Origin: Channallabes apus
Taxonomy: Eukaryota > Chordata > Actinopteri > Siluriformes > Clariidae
Reading direction: 5' to 3'
Assembly (NCBI GenBank): GCA_030522415.1
Contig: CM060112.1
Span: 15,126,227 to 15,190,226, forward strand
Length of the DNA stretch: 64,000 bases
The notes beneath the pieces are model-generated. The model was not told the origin of the DNA. It did no database searches and saw only the letters and a list, made by a program, of their open reading frames with translations. Position 1 is the first letter of the stretch; each line of letters starts with the position of its first letter. Position numbers and translations under genes: made by a program. Positions 44,505-59,192 of this stretch are shown here, piece by piece.

Positions 44505-47252
44505 CTAAAGAAAGACACACAGAAAAAAAAATTGGCGCGTGAGCATTACTGTGTAAGTGAACTATGAACAGTTTTAAAAAATTTCTAATTCATATCCAGT
44601 CTAGGAAAGTGTGGCTCAAGTTGGAAGTGATATATTCATGCTGAACTACTCGAAATGAGCCTATTTTATGACTTAAAGTCAATGATATATCTGAAAATAT
44701 CAGAACGGTTATAATTTTGCTCCCTGCTCCAGAATTACTGTCAATCAGAAAAGAGCAGCAACCAAACAACCTGGCTATTCAGTGAAAATTCAAGAACCGC
44801 TAAGTGTTGACCACTAATTGCCTCATGTACTCACAGAGGACTCGCTGTCCCGCACGAGGAAGTCTCCCTCGACTCCTCTCTCATTTAGTGTGCGTTCAGC
44901 CTGGTGCCGTGTCACGCTGCCATAGTACCACTCCATCCCAGCAAATCTGCCCGTGTGCGCGGGGCCTGCATGCTGCAAAGTATGGGCGCTGAAACTGCTG
45001 GCGCCTCCATCTTCTTTCAGCACCGTCACATAGTTTTTGGGCACGAGGCCCACTTGGCCATGACTGTTTTTACACTTCCACCACTCGGGGTCGTTCTCGG
45101 GCTTCTCCAGCACCTCCATGATTTCTCCTTTTTCAAAGTTCAGCTCTTCCTCTGTGGCTGAGCTGAAGGGGTAAAGCGTCTGCACCTTTTGCAATCCTCG
45201 TGAATACTGCCCGTCACCCATACCTGCCTCGTCCTCATCCTCTTCCTCATCCTCCTCTTCCTGGACGTAGTTGGAGGGGAACCAGCCTACCCGGCCGTCA
45301 TTGCAGCGTCCGCGCCACCAGCCGTCACTGCATTTCTCCAGCACCAGCAGGCGCGCGCCTTTCTCCAGGCTCAGTTCGTCGTCGCGCTCCGCGTTGTATG
45401 CGAACTTGGCCACTGCCGCAGTGTGCAACTCGTATATTTGCTCTGCTCCAGCGCCGATGCCGTTTGGTGGGCACTCAGTGTCGGCGCTCGGCTTCCGCTT
45501 AGTCTTACCGAGACCTGCAAAGATATTACATTCGTAAATCTATTTTTAAAAACACAACAGAATTAATACACAATATACTGTAATAGAACAGAGTTTATGA
45601 TTAGGAATATATGGCTGAATTCTGAAAAACAAGATTTTGAGTCTCTTTTAATACAAACCGGATTCCAAAAAAGTTGGGACACTAAACAAATTGTGAATAA
45701 AAACTGAATGCAATGATGTGGAGATGGCAAATGTCAATATTTTATTCAGAATAGAACATAAATCACGGAACAAAAGTTTAAACTGAGAAAATGTATCATT
45801 TTAAGGGAAAAATATGGTGAATCAAAATGTCATGGTGTCAACAAATCCCAAAAAAGTTGAGACAAGGCCATTTTCACCACTGTGTGGCATCTCCCCTTCT
45901 TCTTACAACACTCAACAGACGTCTGGGGACCGAGGAGACCAGTTTCTCAAGTTTAGAAATAGGAATGCTCTCCCATTCTTGTCTAATACAGGCCTCTAAC
46001 TGTTCAATCGTCTCGGGCCTTCTTTGTCGCACCTTCCTCTTCATGATGCGCCAAATGTTCTCTATAGGGGAAAGATCTGGACTGCAGACTGGCCATTTCA
46101 GTACCCGGATCCTTCTCCTATGCAGCCATGATGTTGTGATTGATGCAGAATGTGGTCTGGCATTATCTTGTTGAAAAATGCAGGGTCTTCCCTGAAAGAG
46201 ATGACGTCTGGATGGGAGCATATGTTGTTCTAGAACCTGAATATATTGTTCTGCATTGATGGTGCCTTTCCAGACATGCAAGCTGCCCATGCCACACGCA
46301 CTCATGCAACCCCATACCATCAGAGATGCAGGCTTCTGAACTGAGCGTTGATAACAACTTGGGTTGTCCTTGTCCTCTTTGGTCCGGATGACATGGCGTC
46401 CCACATTTCCAACAAGAACTTCGAATCGTGACTCGTCTGACCACAGAACAGTCTTCCATTTTGCCACACTCCATTTTAAATGATCCCTGGCCCAATGAAA
46501 ACGCCTGTGCTTGTGGATCTTGCTTAGAAATGGCTTCTTCTTTGCACTGTAGAGTTTCAGCTGGCGACGGCGGATGGCACGGTGGATTGTGTTCACTGAC
46601 GATGGTTTCTGGAAGTATTCCTGAGCCCATTCTGTGATTTCCTTTACAGTAGCATTCCTGTTTGTGGTGCAGTGTCGTTTAAGGGCCCAGAGATCACGGG
46701 CATCCAGTATGGTTTTACACCCTTGACCCTTACGCACAGAGATTGTTCCAGATTCTCTGAATCTTCGGGTGATATTATGCACAGTTGATGATGATAACTG
46801 CAAAGTCTTTGCAATTTTTCGCTGGGTAACACCTTTCTGATATTGCTCCACTATCTTTCTGCGAAACATTGTGGGAATTGGTGATCCTCTACCCATCTTG
46901 GCTTCTGAGAGACACTGCCACTCTGAGAAGCTCTTTTTATACCCAATCATGTTGCCAATTAACCTAATTACTGTTAATTGGTCGTCCAGCTCTTCGTTAT
47001 GCTCAAATTTACTTTTTCCAGCCTCTTATTGCTACTTGTCCCAACTTTTTTGGGATTTGTTGACACCGTGAAATTTGGAATCAACATATTTTTCCTTTAA
47101 AATGATACATTTTCTCACATTAAACTTTTGATCTGTCATCTATGTTCTATTCTGAATAAAATATTGACATTTGCCATCTCCACATCACTGCATTCAGTTT
47201 TTATTCACAATTTGTTTAGTGTCCCAACTTTTTTGGAATCCGGTTTGTAATA

Positions 47253-47312
<60 letters not shown>

Positions 47313-50300
47313 CACATACTTTTAAAATCACCAAAATATTTTACCCCTCAATCTCAATGATTGGGCAGCTGAAGACACAGATAACGGTCTTATAAATCAG
47401 CATGAGCAGTTCATAAATGCGGTTGTGGTTGGCCGGTATATGGTTTGAATGGGATTTCAGAAGCAGCACATGATATAGTAGCCTTCAGTCACTCTAGTTG
47501 TTAGCATTTGAATAATTACATGGAAGATCCGGTTGGAGGATGGAAATTAGCAAAAAAAAAAAAAAAAAAAAAAAAACACATTTTGGGGGGGAAAAAATCC
47601 TCATAAATGTATTTGTCGTACTTCCAGATATCTAAAACCCAGCTAACTGGTAATGAAAAAGAAAATCTGACAGTCACAAATCGAGTCTGTAGTGTACTCG
47701 AACTCATTGTTACTGTGCAAAGCACACAGCAGCACTTTTCACTGCCATAAAAGGCTCCCATAAAAAATGCACACCATGACGAGCTCTATTCATAACCAGC
47801 ATACAGAAAAGTAAGAAAAAAAAACCTTTGACATTCTGTCTGTGTGAATGTAGGATGCGAGTTCTCACGCGTACACATGCAGCAGACTGTCAAAGTGATG
47901 CCTTCCTGTGGAAATGTCAGCGTGTAACCCAAGCCTTTTATATGCACACGTCTGTAAACATCTCTCATCCCACTAACCGCAACACACAATCTATCTTTAT
48001 CAACCAGCTCCAATTCAGAGGCCTGAGGCCTAGTTTACAAAACAATATATAGACATTAGACAATAACAATAATACAATAATAATAATAAAAATTATAATA
48101 CCTCTATAGCCTAGATTTGATTCTGCAACAGGTTTTCTTGTAGAAAATTTCAGAATAAGCAATCAATCATTTCACAAACAAAATAAATATTAAAAAAATA
48201 ATCTGAACCACCAAGATCATGTATGACACTTCCAGAGGTGGAAAGAGTAATAAAATTTTGTACTCAAGTACAAGTATTGTTACTTCAGTGAAATTTTACT
48301 TAAGTACAAGTAAAGTTACAATTATAAAAATCTACTCAAGTAAAAGTAAAAAGTATCTCATTAAAAAATGTACTCAGAGTAAAAGTTACCGAGTTACTTT
48401 TTTCTTTTAACAGCGGGGTGGGATGAGGCATTCGTAGTTCAAAAAAGATGAGCAGATGTAAATCTCAAACTAGTTGTTTTTAACTGAAGGAACACCTTTG
48501 CATAATAAAGCTGTTGTCTTTGTTGTGCTTGAAAATCAAAGTGGTCACTTAAATATGGTGTTACGTCCCAGTCTAGGGTAATACAGCAAAAGAATGGTTC
48601 AGGGTTCTATTTATAATATATATAACTGTATGGAAATGGTGGTATATGGCAGAAAGAACTAGATCCAATCATTAACTTATGAAATAATGAGGTTTGTACA
48701 CACACACACACACACACACCAGGAGGAGGATCAGATTCAGGTTGGACCCAGGCCAAAATAATAAACAAAATGGTATTTATATTTAGTAGCTAGATTACCT
48801 GCAACAAAAACAAAACAAAAAAACACACACAAACAAAAATACAGGTACCTTCCCGGACTACCTAAACCAAAAACAATGAAATTATCTACAAATATATACA
48901 AAGACCAACCAAACCAAAGGGACAAAGCAATAATCAAAGTCAATTTGAGGCAAAAAGTCAAAACCAGAATACACAACCAAATATCAAAACGCCAAAAATC
49001 ACAACCTCTTTCATCTTTCCCGCGTCTCTCTCCGGTTTATACATGGTCGCGCTAGTCGATGACGTCACTCAGGGCGGAAGCGACCGTGTGAAGGTCAGGT
49101 GATGCCGATGTCAGAAAACCTGGAGTGGAGTCTGGAGCGGCGCGCGACCAGGACATGATACACACACGCGAGCGCAACGGGGCATTTATACAAAGCATAA
49201 TATCTTTTATTATTTTATAATTTTCATTCATTTATTTTTTACTCAGTAGCGAATATGATTTAAAATGTAGCGAATTACAATACTTCAAACAAAACGTACT
49301 TAAGTAAAAGTAAAATTACAGATTTTTAAAACTACTTTAAAAAGTAGAAATACACAAAAAAGCTACTCAATTACAGTAACACGAGTAAATGTAATTCGTT
49401 ACTTTCCACCTCTGGACACTTCACACACAGATTCATGAATCTTTGCTAATTGACTCACAAATGACTGATCAGTCATTTATTATGAATCTGTAAGTAGTGG
49501 TCAGTGATCTCTGATCATTATTCCCCGACTCGCCATTTACTTAATTAATTGATCAATAACTGATTGCTGATCTTCAACTGATTACTGATCGATTACAAGC
49601 TCAGTGCCTGATGACTAACTTTTGAATGAGTATTAACTGTTCAATGACTGATCACTGCCTTCTAATCATTAATCACAGACTTATTACTGATGGATCATTG
49701 ATCATTGACTGATTACTGACTTGTCATTGGCTTAGAATTGACTCACCAACTCATTACTGATCATTTACTTATCAATGACTGATCACTGATGTTTGATCAT
49801 TATCCCGTTACTTGTAATTACATTGACTTGTAATTGACTGAAATGATTACTGATCTTTGACTGATCACTGACTGATTACCAACTCCGTTGACTTGACTGA
49901 TCTTTGACTGATCACTGACTCATCACTGACTGACCACTGACTTCTGATAATTATTCATGATTTATCATTGACTTATAACTGACCAGCCAATAACTGATTC
50001 CTGATCTTGGACTGATCAACTCATTGAATGATCAGTCAATGATCAATTATCATTCATAAGTCAGTGAATAATGATCAGAGAACAATGGTCAACACCTTAT
50101 CACTAATGACTGATAACTGATCTTTGACCATTGGCATCACTGTCTCATAATTTACTGATCTCTGGCTCACCCTGGCTGATCATTGACTTATCAGTGACAT
50201 CAATTACTCATCATCAATTGATCAATTTATTGAAATACCTTGATAATGGCTATAAATTGGGTACACAAAATGTATTCCTAGATGCATAAGCACTCTGTGC

Positions 50301-53300
50301 TCTTATTCATTAGTCTGATCTCAGGTCACTTTAATTTTTCACATACTGTATGGGGGAGTGGAGTGGCTTACAAACATTTAGTCGATATGGTATACAGTAG
50401 CTGTTTGGTCCGCCATTTCTACTTGTGTATGTTCAGTGAACAGGTTTGATTATACAGTATCTCACAAAAGTGAGTACACCCCTCACATTTTTGTAAATAT
50501 TTTATTATATCTTTTCAAGGGACAACGCTAAAGATATGAATCTCTGATAGAATGTAAAGTAATCAGTGTACAGCTTGTATAATGGTGTAAAGTTGATGTC
50601 CCCTCAAAATAACTCAACACACAGCCATTAATGTCTGAACTGCTGGCAACAAAAGTGAGTACACCCCTAAATGAAAATGTTCAAACTGTGCCCAGTGTCA
50701 ATATTTTGTGTGGCCACCATTATTTTCCAGCACTGCCTTAACTCTCCTGGGCATGGAGTTCACTAGAGCTTCACAGGTTGCCACGGGAATCCTCGTCCAC
50801 TCCTCCTTGATCACGTCACGAAGCTGGTAGATGTTAGACACCTTGCGCTTCTGCACCTTCCGTTTGAGGATGCTCAATAGGGTTTAGGTCTGGAGACATG
50901 CTTGGCCAGTCCAGCACCTTTACCCTCAGTTTCTTCAACAAGGCAGTGGTTGTCTTGGAAGTGTGTTTGGGGTCATTATCATGGTCTACGGCCCAGTTTC
51001 CGAAGGCAGGGGATCATGCTCTTCTTCAGTATGGCACAGACATGGTGGCATTCATGGTTCCCTCAATGAACTGTAGTTCCCCAGTGCCGGCAGCACTCAT
51101 GCAGCCCCAAACCATGACACTCCCACCACCATGCTTGACTGTAGGCGAGACATCTGTCTTTGTACTCCTCACCTGGTCGCCGCCACACACGCTTGACACC
51201 ATCTGAACCAAATAAGTTTATCTTGGTCTCATCAGACCACAGGATGTGGTTCCAGTGTTCCATGTCCTTAGTCTGCTTGTCTTCAGCAAACTGTTTGCGG
51301 GCTTTCTTGTGCACCATCTTTAGAAGAGGCTTTCTTCTGGGACGACAGCCATGCAGACCAATTTGATGCAGTGTGCGGCATATGGTTTGAGCACTGACAG
51401 GCTGGCTCCCCATTCCTTCAACCTCTGCAGCAATGCTGGCAGCACTCACATGTCTATTTTCAAAAGCCAACCTCTGGACATGACGCAGAGCATGTGCACT
51501 CAACTTCTTTGGTCTACCATGGCGGGGCCTGTCCTGAGTGGAACCTGTCCTTTTAAACCGCTGTATGGTCTTAGCCACCGTATTGCAGCTCAGGGTTTCA
51601 GGGTGTTAGCAATCTTCTTATAGCCTAGGCCATCTTTGTGTAGAGCAATAACTCTTTCTTTCAGATCCTCAGAGAATTCTTTGCCATGAGGTGCCGTGCT
51701 AAACGTCTAGTGACCAGTATGAGATTGTGAGAGCGATAACACCAAATTTAACACACCTGCTCCCCAAGGACACCTGAGACCTTAAAACACAAACGAGTGA
51801 CATGACAACGGGAAGGGAAAAGGGCTAATTGGGCACACTTTTGTTGCCAGCAGTTCAGACATTAATGGCTGTGTGTTGAGTTATTTTGAGGGGACATCAA
51901 CCTTTACACCATTATACAAGCTGTACACTGATTACTTCATATCTTTAGCGTTGTCCCTTGAAAAGATAATATAAAATATTTACAAAAATGTGAGGGGTGT
52001 ACTCACTTTTGTGAGATACTGTATATTGCTTACTCCACTCTCATGCATCAGTATACAACATGTGTATTTGAATTATTATTTGAAGTTATTGTCATTGTTG
52101 TCATTATTAGTATTATTACTATTATTATTACGAATGCTTTTTTAGAGCAATCTTCAGAACAAAGTCGTATGTTATACAAAACCTCTCATGTTGAATCAGG
52201 GGTCAACAATGATCTTTTGACAGGCAACAAAAATAGAAGCTTTACAGAGCCATGAGTCATGGAGGTCGCTATTTTCCGTAGAAATGGTTCACATGAAAGC
52301 ACAACAGAAGATGACTCACAAAATGAACGAGCAAATGCGTCTCGATGCCGCTCCAGGATGTCAGGGTACAGGTCTGATCTAATTTATTCTAGATAACGGG
52401 GATGTCAAGGTCTGTAATAGCAGAACAGTAAATGGTGCAGCTGTGCCATGAAGAATAAATAAATATGCTGTAACATGGTCGTTCTTTTTCACTTTACTCT
52501 TAACAGATTCCCTGTTAAATGACAGCATTTAATGATTTACTTAACATGAACAATATTCTTCAACATTAATACATTAATTCACTTAAGCAAGTAAGAGTTA
52601 TTAGTTGATGCTTAAAAAAAAATTGAAAATAATGAAGCAAATAATCAGTAAGTGCAGCATTAATCAGTTCTTACCATCAGCGAGTAAATCCAACATTTAC
52701 TGTACAGCTGGAAACCAGAGTTTAGTTAATTAAAAAAAAATTTTATGTTCGTTTTTAATGCTAATGGAGTTAAACCCGCTGTTGTAGCTCATCCAACTCA
52801 CGGCTTGATATTCTGTGATGCATTTCTGCTCACTACATTTTTATTTTATTTTTTAAACAGAAGCCAAAAGATTCTCATTTTTGTTTTTACACCATTCTGT
52901 TCAAACTTTACAGAAACTCTACTGTATGTTGTGCTGCATAAAAGTCTTAGATGATCAGTTTCTAAAAGAGTCAAGCCACCCTGTCTAATAACAATCCCAT
53001 GGTGAAAGCCAGTGAGATCTCATTTTCCTTCCAATATTATATTTGCTGTGAATATTATACGCTACATCTGCATGATTTTCAGAGTTTTCTAGTCTATAGT
53101 CTTGAGAAACAGTTCTTCAGACTTCATGAAGCATTTTTCTGGCTCTCACTTTAAGTCCAGTTCCTGTACCTGACTGTTTGTTTGTTAAGCCACACACTGA
53201 CCTAGGAATCATTCAAGCTAAGCAAACCTTTTCCCTCTACACAAACCAGGGAGAAACTGCTGCAGATGATGACGGATAATCAGATGAGATGCTACATGAA

Positions 53301-56300
53301 ACGGACGAGAGGGGAAATTAAATTGCTGTCGAGGTTGTTACATAAACAACCAATTGCATCTTAAAGCACTTTGCAGCCTGTCGCAGTTCAATGTTTCTTC
53401 ATGTTTGTTAAATTCTGTCTACAAAATGTAATTTAAATTAATATGAGGAAATGAGGGGTGGCTCAAGACTAGGGCTGGGCGATATGGCTGAAAACTGTAT
53501 CACGATATCAGTGTTTCATATCGGTTGATATCGATAATTATTGATATTTTTTATGACGCATTTAAAATAAGGACCAGGAGAAGAATATATTATATTTAAA
53601 CATTTTTATTTTAAACTTAACCTTCCTATGATCATAGTCCCATCAGTTATTAAGACAGAAATGTCAACAACCATGGAAAGATCTAATAATTAAAATGTAA
53701 ACATAAGTCTAAAGTCACAATGAACACTTAATTATCTCTTAACATTTAAGGTGCAAAGTTAAAAGAAAATGTAAGAAATGCTTAATAAAGTGTAATAAAA
53801 TAGTGCAATGCGTTTATTATATCAGATGCCTTTAGAGAAAACTACAACAAAAATATACTGTTGAAATATATTTTAGTTTGATGTTAATTCACTGGCGGGC
53901 CACCAGGGGGCAATACCGCGCTGTATACTATATGTGACGTGTGCACTGAATGCAGTAAAATAAGAATACCGTTTTTCTCCATGCCTCCGTTTCTCACACA
54001 AAAAGCAAGTAATATTATAGATTGTTAGTTGTGCATATTGGTGCAAACATAGCAATTGTCATGCCAAAGAATAAACTACCCGCCAACGTGGCTAGTGAGA
54101 CTAAAGTTATTACCCGCCACAGCCGAATTTTACCCGCATTTGGCGGGTGCCAATGTCAACGCCATCTTGTCTCCGTTTATGCTTCCTGAATCGCGACCGT
54201 ACTACTTCCGGGTCCTAGAGCCAGTGGCGGAGCGAGTGCGCATGACGGCAACCAAACTAGCTTCGCGATCTCTGTTTTCTTCCGACAAAGAATAAAAAAT
54301 ATCGAACGTTCTATCGAACACATTTTTTATTGATATCGATCACGTGTCTATCGCGAAACATAGTTATCGTTTTACCGCCCAGGCCTACTCAAGACTTTTC
54401 CGCAGATTTACAGTCCCTACTAAAATGGCTGGTGAGTGATGTACAGTATACGGTATGTCCTTTGGAAACAATAGTTCATCCCATTATTAGGACTTGTGTA
54501 TATAGAATCTAAGAAATTCATATTTCATGGCTTTTTTATTCTACAGGGTGGGTGAAAAGTAACTATGCATTAAAAATTGGTGATCAAGTCCATATTTCTA
54601 AAACAAATTGCACACGTACTTTATTACATGGGAAAATTTAAGCAAATATTCAAATTTAAACGCAGGCCTTGCTGGCATCAACCAATTTCCTGAAATTTCC
54701 GGGGATGGAATGCACAGTCTGAAAGTTTTTATTGTCTCTGTACGTAGTGTTGCATTCCTCCTTTTCACTGTACGCAAGCATCTCCGCATAAGAACAATGG
54801 AATTCCACACTTCATAGCATGCTGCAATCTTAGCTCGCTCCTGAACAGTCAAGCAGTCGGCCATCTTTAATTACGTTAAAATCTCAATGAATGACCTCAT
54901 ATGTTGTAATTTTTTTCGGACTTAAACCTTGATCTACAGTAACTTTAAAATAAAATCTGTAAGTACTGTAGAACAAATGACATGCATGCGCAGCCTCTCG
55001 CGGCCGATGCTTATACTATTGATGCGGGAAATATGAAATCATGACTCCAGTGATTCCAAAAGTTCTAAGCTATTTAATATTGCTTAGTTAATTTTCACCC
55101 ACCCTTTATGCCCTTGAATTAATTAACACTTAATACATTTTGAAACACAGGATTTGCAAACAGGTGAGGAAGTGAGCAGGCTATATGACGTAAGCTGATA
55201 TGCAATAAACTTTATTTAATTATGCACCGGAACTCTTCAGTGGTATGAAAACCTCACCTGAGGCCCTGTGCATTTCTTGGGTTTTGGGTCGTACATGGCT
55301 CCATGCAACCTAATTTAAACAGATGATCGTCAGAGGAACGTGGCATATCTCTTTTGCATTTTTGTTTTCTTTCTTTTTGCTCAGATAGGGTAAGTGTTTT
55401 GTTTTAAATTAGACTAGGGCTGAAACTAGGGCTCAAAATCTTCTGCTTCGAAGCGTCTTTTAATACATTTTAAAAGCCTCCGTTATGTTTTGGCACAATT
55501 ATTTGTTTGGCGTGACACAGTGCAACACTTCCAGATGCAAGCTGCCAGTAAACACAGACGAAGAAGAAGCGCTTACATCACCCACTACGCGGAAGGCGAC
55601 CCAAACAGTTAGCTGTGTATTGATTTGATGGAGCGTTCTGTTGCGGGATGCAAAATGGAAGGGAGCAATAAAAATATCAGCAAACCAAAAAAAGAAGAAA
55701 CCAGCAAGAGAAAACGAAAGAAATTGTCGTTTCTCTCAGGTTTATATGTTATGCATGAGCTGTAGATTTTGAAACTTTTAGTTGCACAACTTAGTTTTTG
55801 TATAATTATTTATTTTAATGTGTGCCTTAGTTTTTGATACTTTTGAAATAGCTTCTTTTTTTTATTTTTTTTTTTATAAGTTTTTGCATCTGAGAAAAGG
55901 CTTTAAAGTAAGAATGTATGGCAATTTAATGCATTTAATTCATCTCAGTTAAGCTATTCCTTGTATAGTGAATAATGAAAATGTTTATTTTGATAAAATG
56001 CTGTATGCATTTAAAAAAAAGTAGATTTTTCTAAAAAGAAAACCAATTCATCTTTGTTGCTCTTATATATTTTACATTGCTGTTTAATTAAGCAAAAGTG
56101 CATTTTAACCGATTAATCGATTACATTTTTGGTAGAAGCTCGATTACTAAAATATTCGATAGCTACAGCCCTAAACTAAACTTTTTGTTCTTCACAAATA
56201 TTTATGCCAATATACTCACTGGTGTGGTTATCGGAAATGGTCATTTAATTAAATCTGACAGTGGGTTATTGGCTCATTTTTAACAAGCAACAAAAACAGA

Positions 56301-59154
56301 TCTTCCCTCAGGCATGAGTCATGAAGGTCACTACAATCCAAACGGTTCTTGTGAAAATAAAGCAGAAGTTGACCCTTGACTCAATGATGCTACTGTACAT
56401 CCTGTGCATACTGAATATTAGTCAGAGAACACACTGGGAAATCCCTAAAGCTACAATTCTCCACTCCCCCAGAAGACTTCAGGCATGAGAGCTTCATAGC
56501 ATGCCATAAATCATTTTCCATATCCACAAACCAGGCACTCAAACAAAGCGCTGATTTAAGCATGAAACTTTTGTGCTAGACAGGCTCTACACGAACATCA
56601 TTGAAACACAAATTTGTTTTGAAGTAATGGCATCCATCCACCATTAGTAGAACCTGGGCCAAGGCTATAAAAGCTGATCTGCTAACTCATGGTTGATGAA
56701 CGCTGAACATGTATTGTAATTTTTTTTCGTACTTAACCCTTGATCTAACTTTAAAATAAAATCTGTAAGTACTATAGAACAAATGATACAACTCTGTAAC
56801 ATGGTCATTACTGCCACTTTATAGTCATGCTTTACATAAGATTCCCTTAATGAACACCATTTAATGGTTTATTTAACATGAACAATGAATATACTTCAAC
56901 ATTAATACATTAATTCACAAAGTAGAACAGTTCTATGTTCTATGTAGCTGACGTTTTACTTTTGAATATTAATCATACTAATCGTAATTAGTAGGTACAT
57001 TAACCAGTGTACTCACTTATCAATGACTAATCTAATCCCACAGTGCTAGTGGCTAAATGATGAGCTCCAACATTTACACCAGAGTTCAGTTATAAACACT
57101 TAGGAACATGCTGTAATTATGTTTTGACCCTAATGAGACACTTGAAACTTGAGAAAATGATACCTGTAAATGTACAACTGTCTCCACTGTAGCTAATGGA
57201 GTTAAACCCAACGACTTTCTTCTATTTTTCATATAGTCTTGAGGAACAGTTCTCCAGGCAAATTTTCAGTCTCCGTACCTGAGCAGTTCATAAGAATTTC
57301 TTTTTTGGTTTATGAAGCCACACAGTAACTTGTAACAATGTGGATCTCACGAGGGGCGAAAAAAAATCTTCACAGTTCAGAACAGGCAGATCCGCAGGTT
57401 GCTACCCCGCGGAATTCTGAACAGGCAGAGGCATGGCCATTTATACATGTAGTTACCAAGCAATTAGCCTGGATACGCCGCACATGGCAGCGTGTCTATT
57501 TAAGGGAATCATTTTCGCAAGTTGCAGGTATCATTTTCTCAAGTTTCAGCGTGCTCTCGTATAAATCCTTAGTAAAGGCGAACACCAGTTTTTTTTTTTT
57601 TTTGGTTCCTTTTGTTAATTAATTAATAACCCCACACTATCTCCAAACGGAAAGGTCTTTCCGAGTCTATCATAAGCACAAACTCACAAACTCCTATTTC
57701 ATTGACTCTCTCTGAAGCCCTTCGTTAGGGCTCTTATATACATTAATACATCTCGTGGTGCTGCTCCCCATACCGGCCCCAGTAACATAACCAATGAATT
57801 ATTTATCTAATTCTGCATCTAACTTCATGTATGAACCAGAGACTAACAGGTGCAAATGATGACAGATGATCAGGTCAGTGATTAGTATGCTGGTAATGCA
57901 GAATGGAATGGACAAAAGGGGAAATGACGCTGCTGATGAGGTTGTTACATAACCAACCAATTTTTACATTGTATCTTAAGGAACTTTCCAGCCTGTAGAA
58001 GTAAAACCGTATACAGTGGAACCTCAGATTACGAGTAACATGGTTTGAGTGTTCCGCAAGACGAGCAAAAGATTTGTAATAAAGTTTGACTTGAAAAACG
58101 AGCATTGTCTTGGTTTACGAGCACTGAGTATCATGTTTCACGCATGCGCTTCTTGTTTTGACGCGGAGCGTCACATGATCACAACTGAGCCAATGGTTTT
58201 TCTCTCTCTTGGAATTGTAGGTAATCGTCTCCCCTGCTGGGTCTTAGTGCTCATCTCTTACTGGTATAATCAACATCCGCGCATGCGTGTACTGTTTACT
58301 ATAACACTGTGACCCCGTGTATGTGTGTAAAATATATTTTATCTTGTGTTCGGAAGTGCGTGTGTACAGTTTCTTATAAAACACGTGTGTGCCCGCGAGT
58401 AAAGCAAAAGAAATTCTCAATACAGAGGTTAAAAAAATTATACTTTCTTCCTCATTGCGGTGTGCGTGATTTGACATTGTGCCGGCTATGTGTGTGTGTG
58501 TACGCACAATGTACGCGCTATGTACGCACGAGAGAGACACACACACTGCTCTCCACAGGAAAATCTGCTCTGTTGTGGCTCTTTTCAGAGGTAAGGTGCT
58601 GGGTTAGGGTTAGATAATTTAAGTTTCCATTATTTCCTATGGGAAAATAAAATTTGGTTTATGAGTGTTTTAGAATATGACCCCGCTTCCGGAACGAAGT
58701 ATGCTCGTAATCCGAGGTTCCACTGTATGTTGGTGCAGGTAACACACTGGCAAATTCCTGAAGCTAAAACTTTCCGTTATCATGTAGGACTTCAGGCATG
58801 AAAACTTCATAACATACCATAAACATCCTTTTGTTTCTCCTCAAACACATAGCACTCAGTTGCTGACTGTTAGACACGCTCTACACCAACATCATCAATA
58901 CACTGATTTTTTTGCAATGTTTTTTGGAGTAACGGTATCAATTCATTTGTACAATCTGGGCCAAGGTTATAAAAGCTGCTCTAGTAGATTATAGTAGCAG
59001 AAAGCTGAAGATGATGTTAATGAATGATCTCGTATATTCAACTTATTCCTCAACTTTCATAATTTTATCACTGCAGCAAATTTTTGTTTTAATCTTTAAA
59101 CTATTCATGGAAATTAACAAAAAAAAGAAGTCCATGCTTCAGAAATATATATGT

Positions 59155-59192
<38 letters not shown>

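Noticed and set aside
44823..45537. Plus-strand open frames opposite nck2 exon 2
   Set aside because: Antisense shadows of the GC-richer nck2 exon.
49441..50225. CRISPR-like array
   Set aside because: No regular direct repeats with unique spacers; the repeat is short-period and degenerate, and this is a vertebrate genome.
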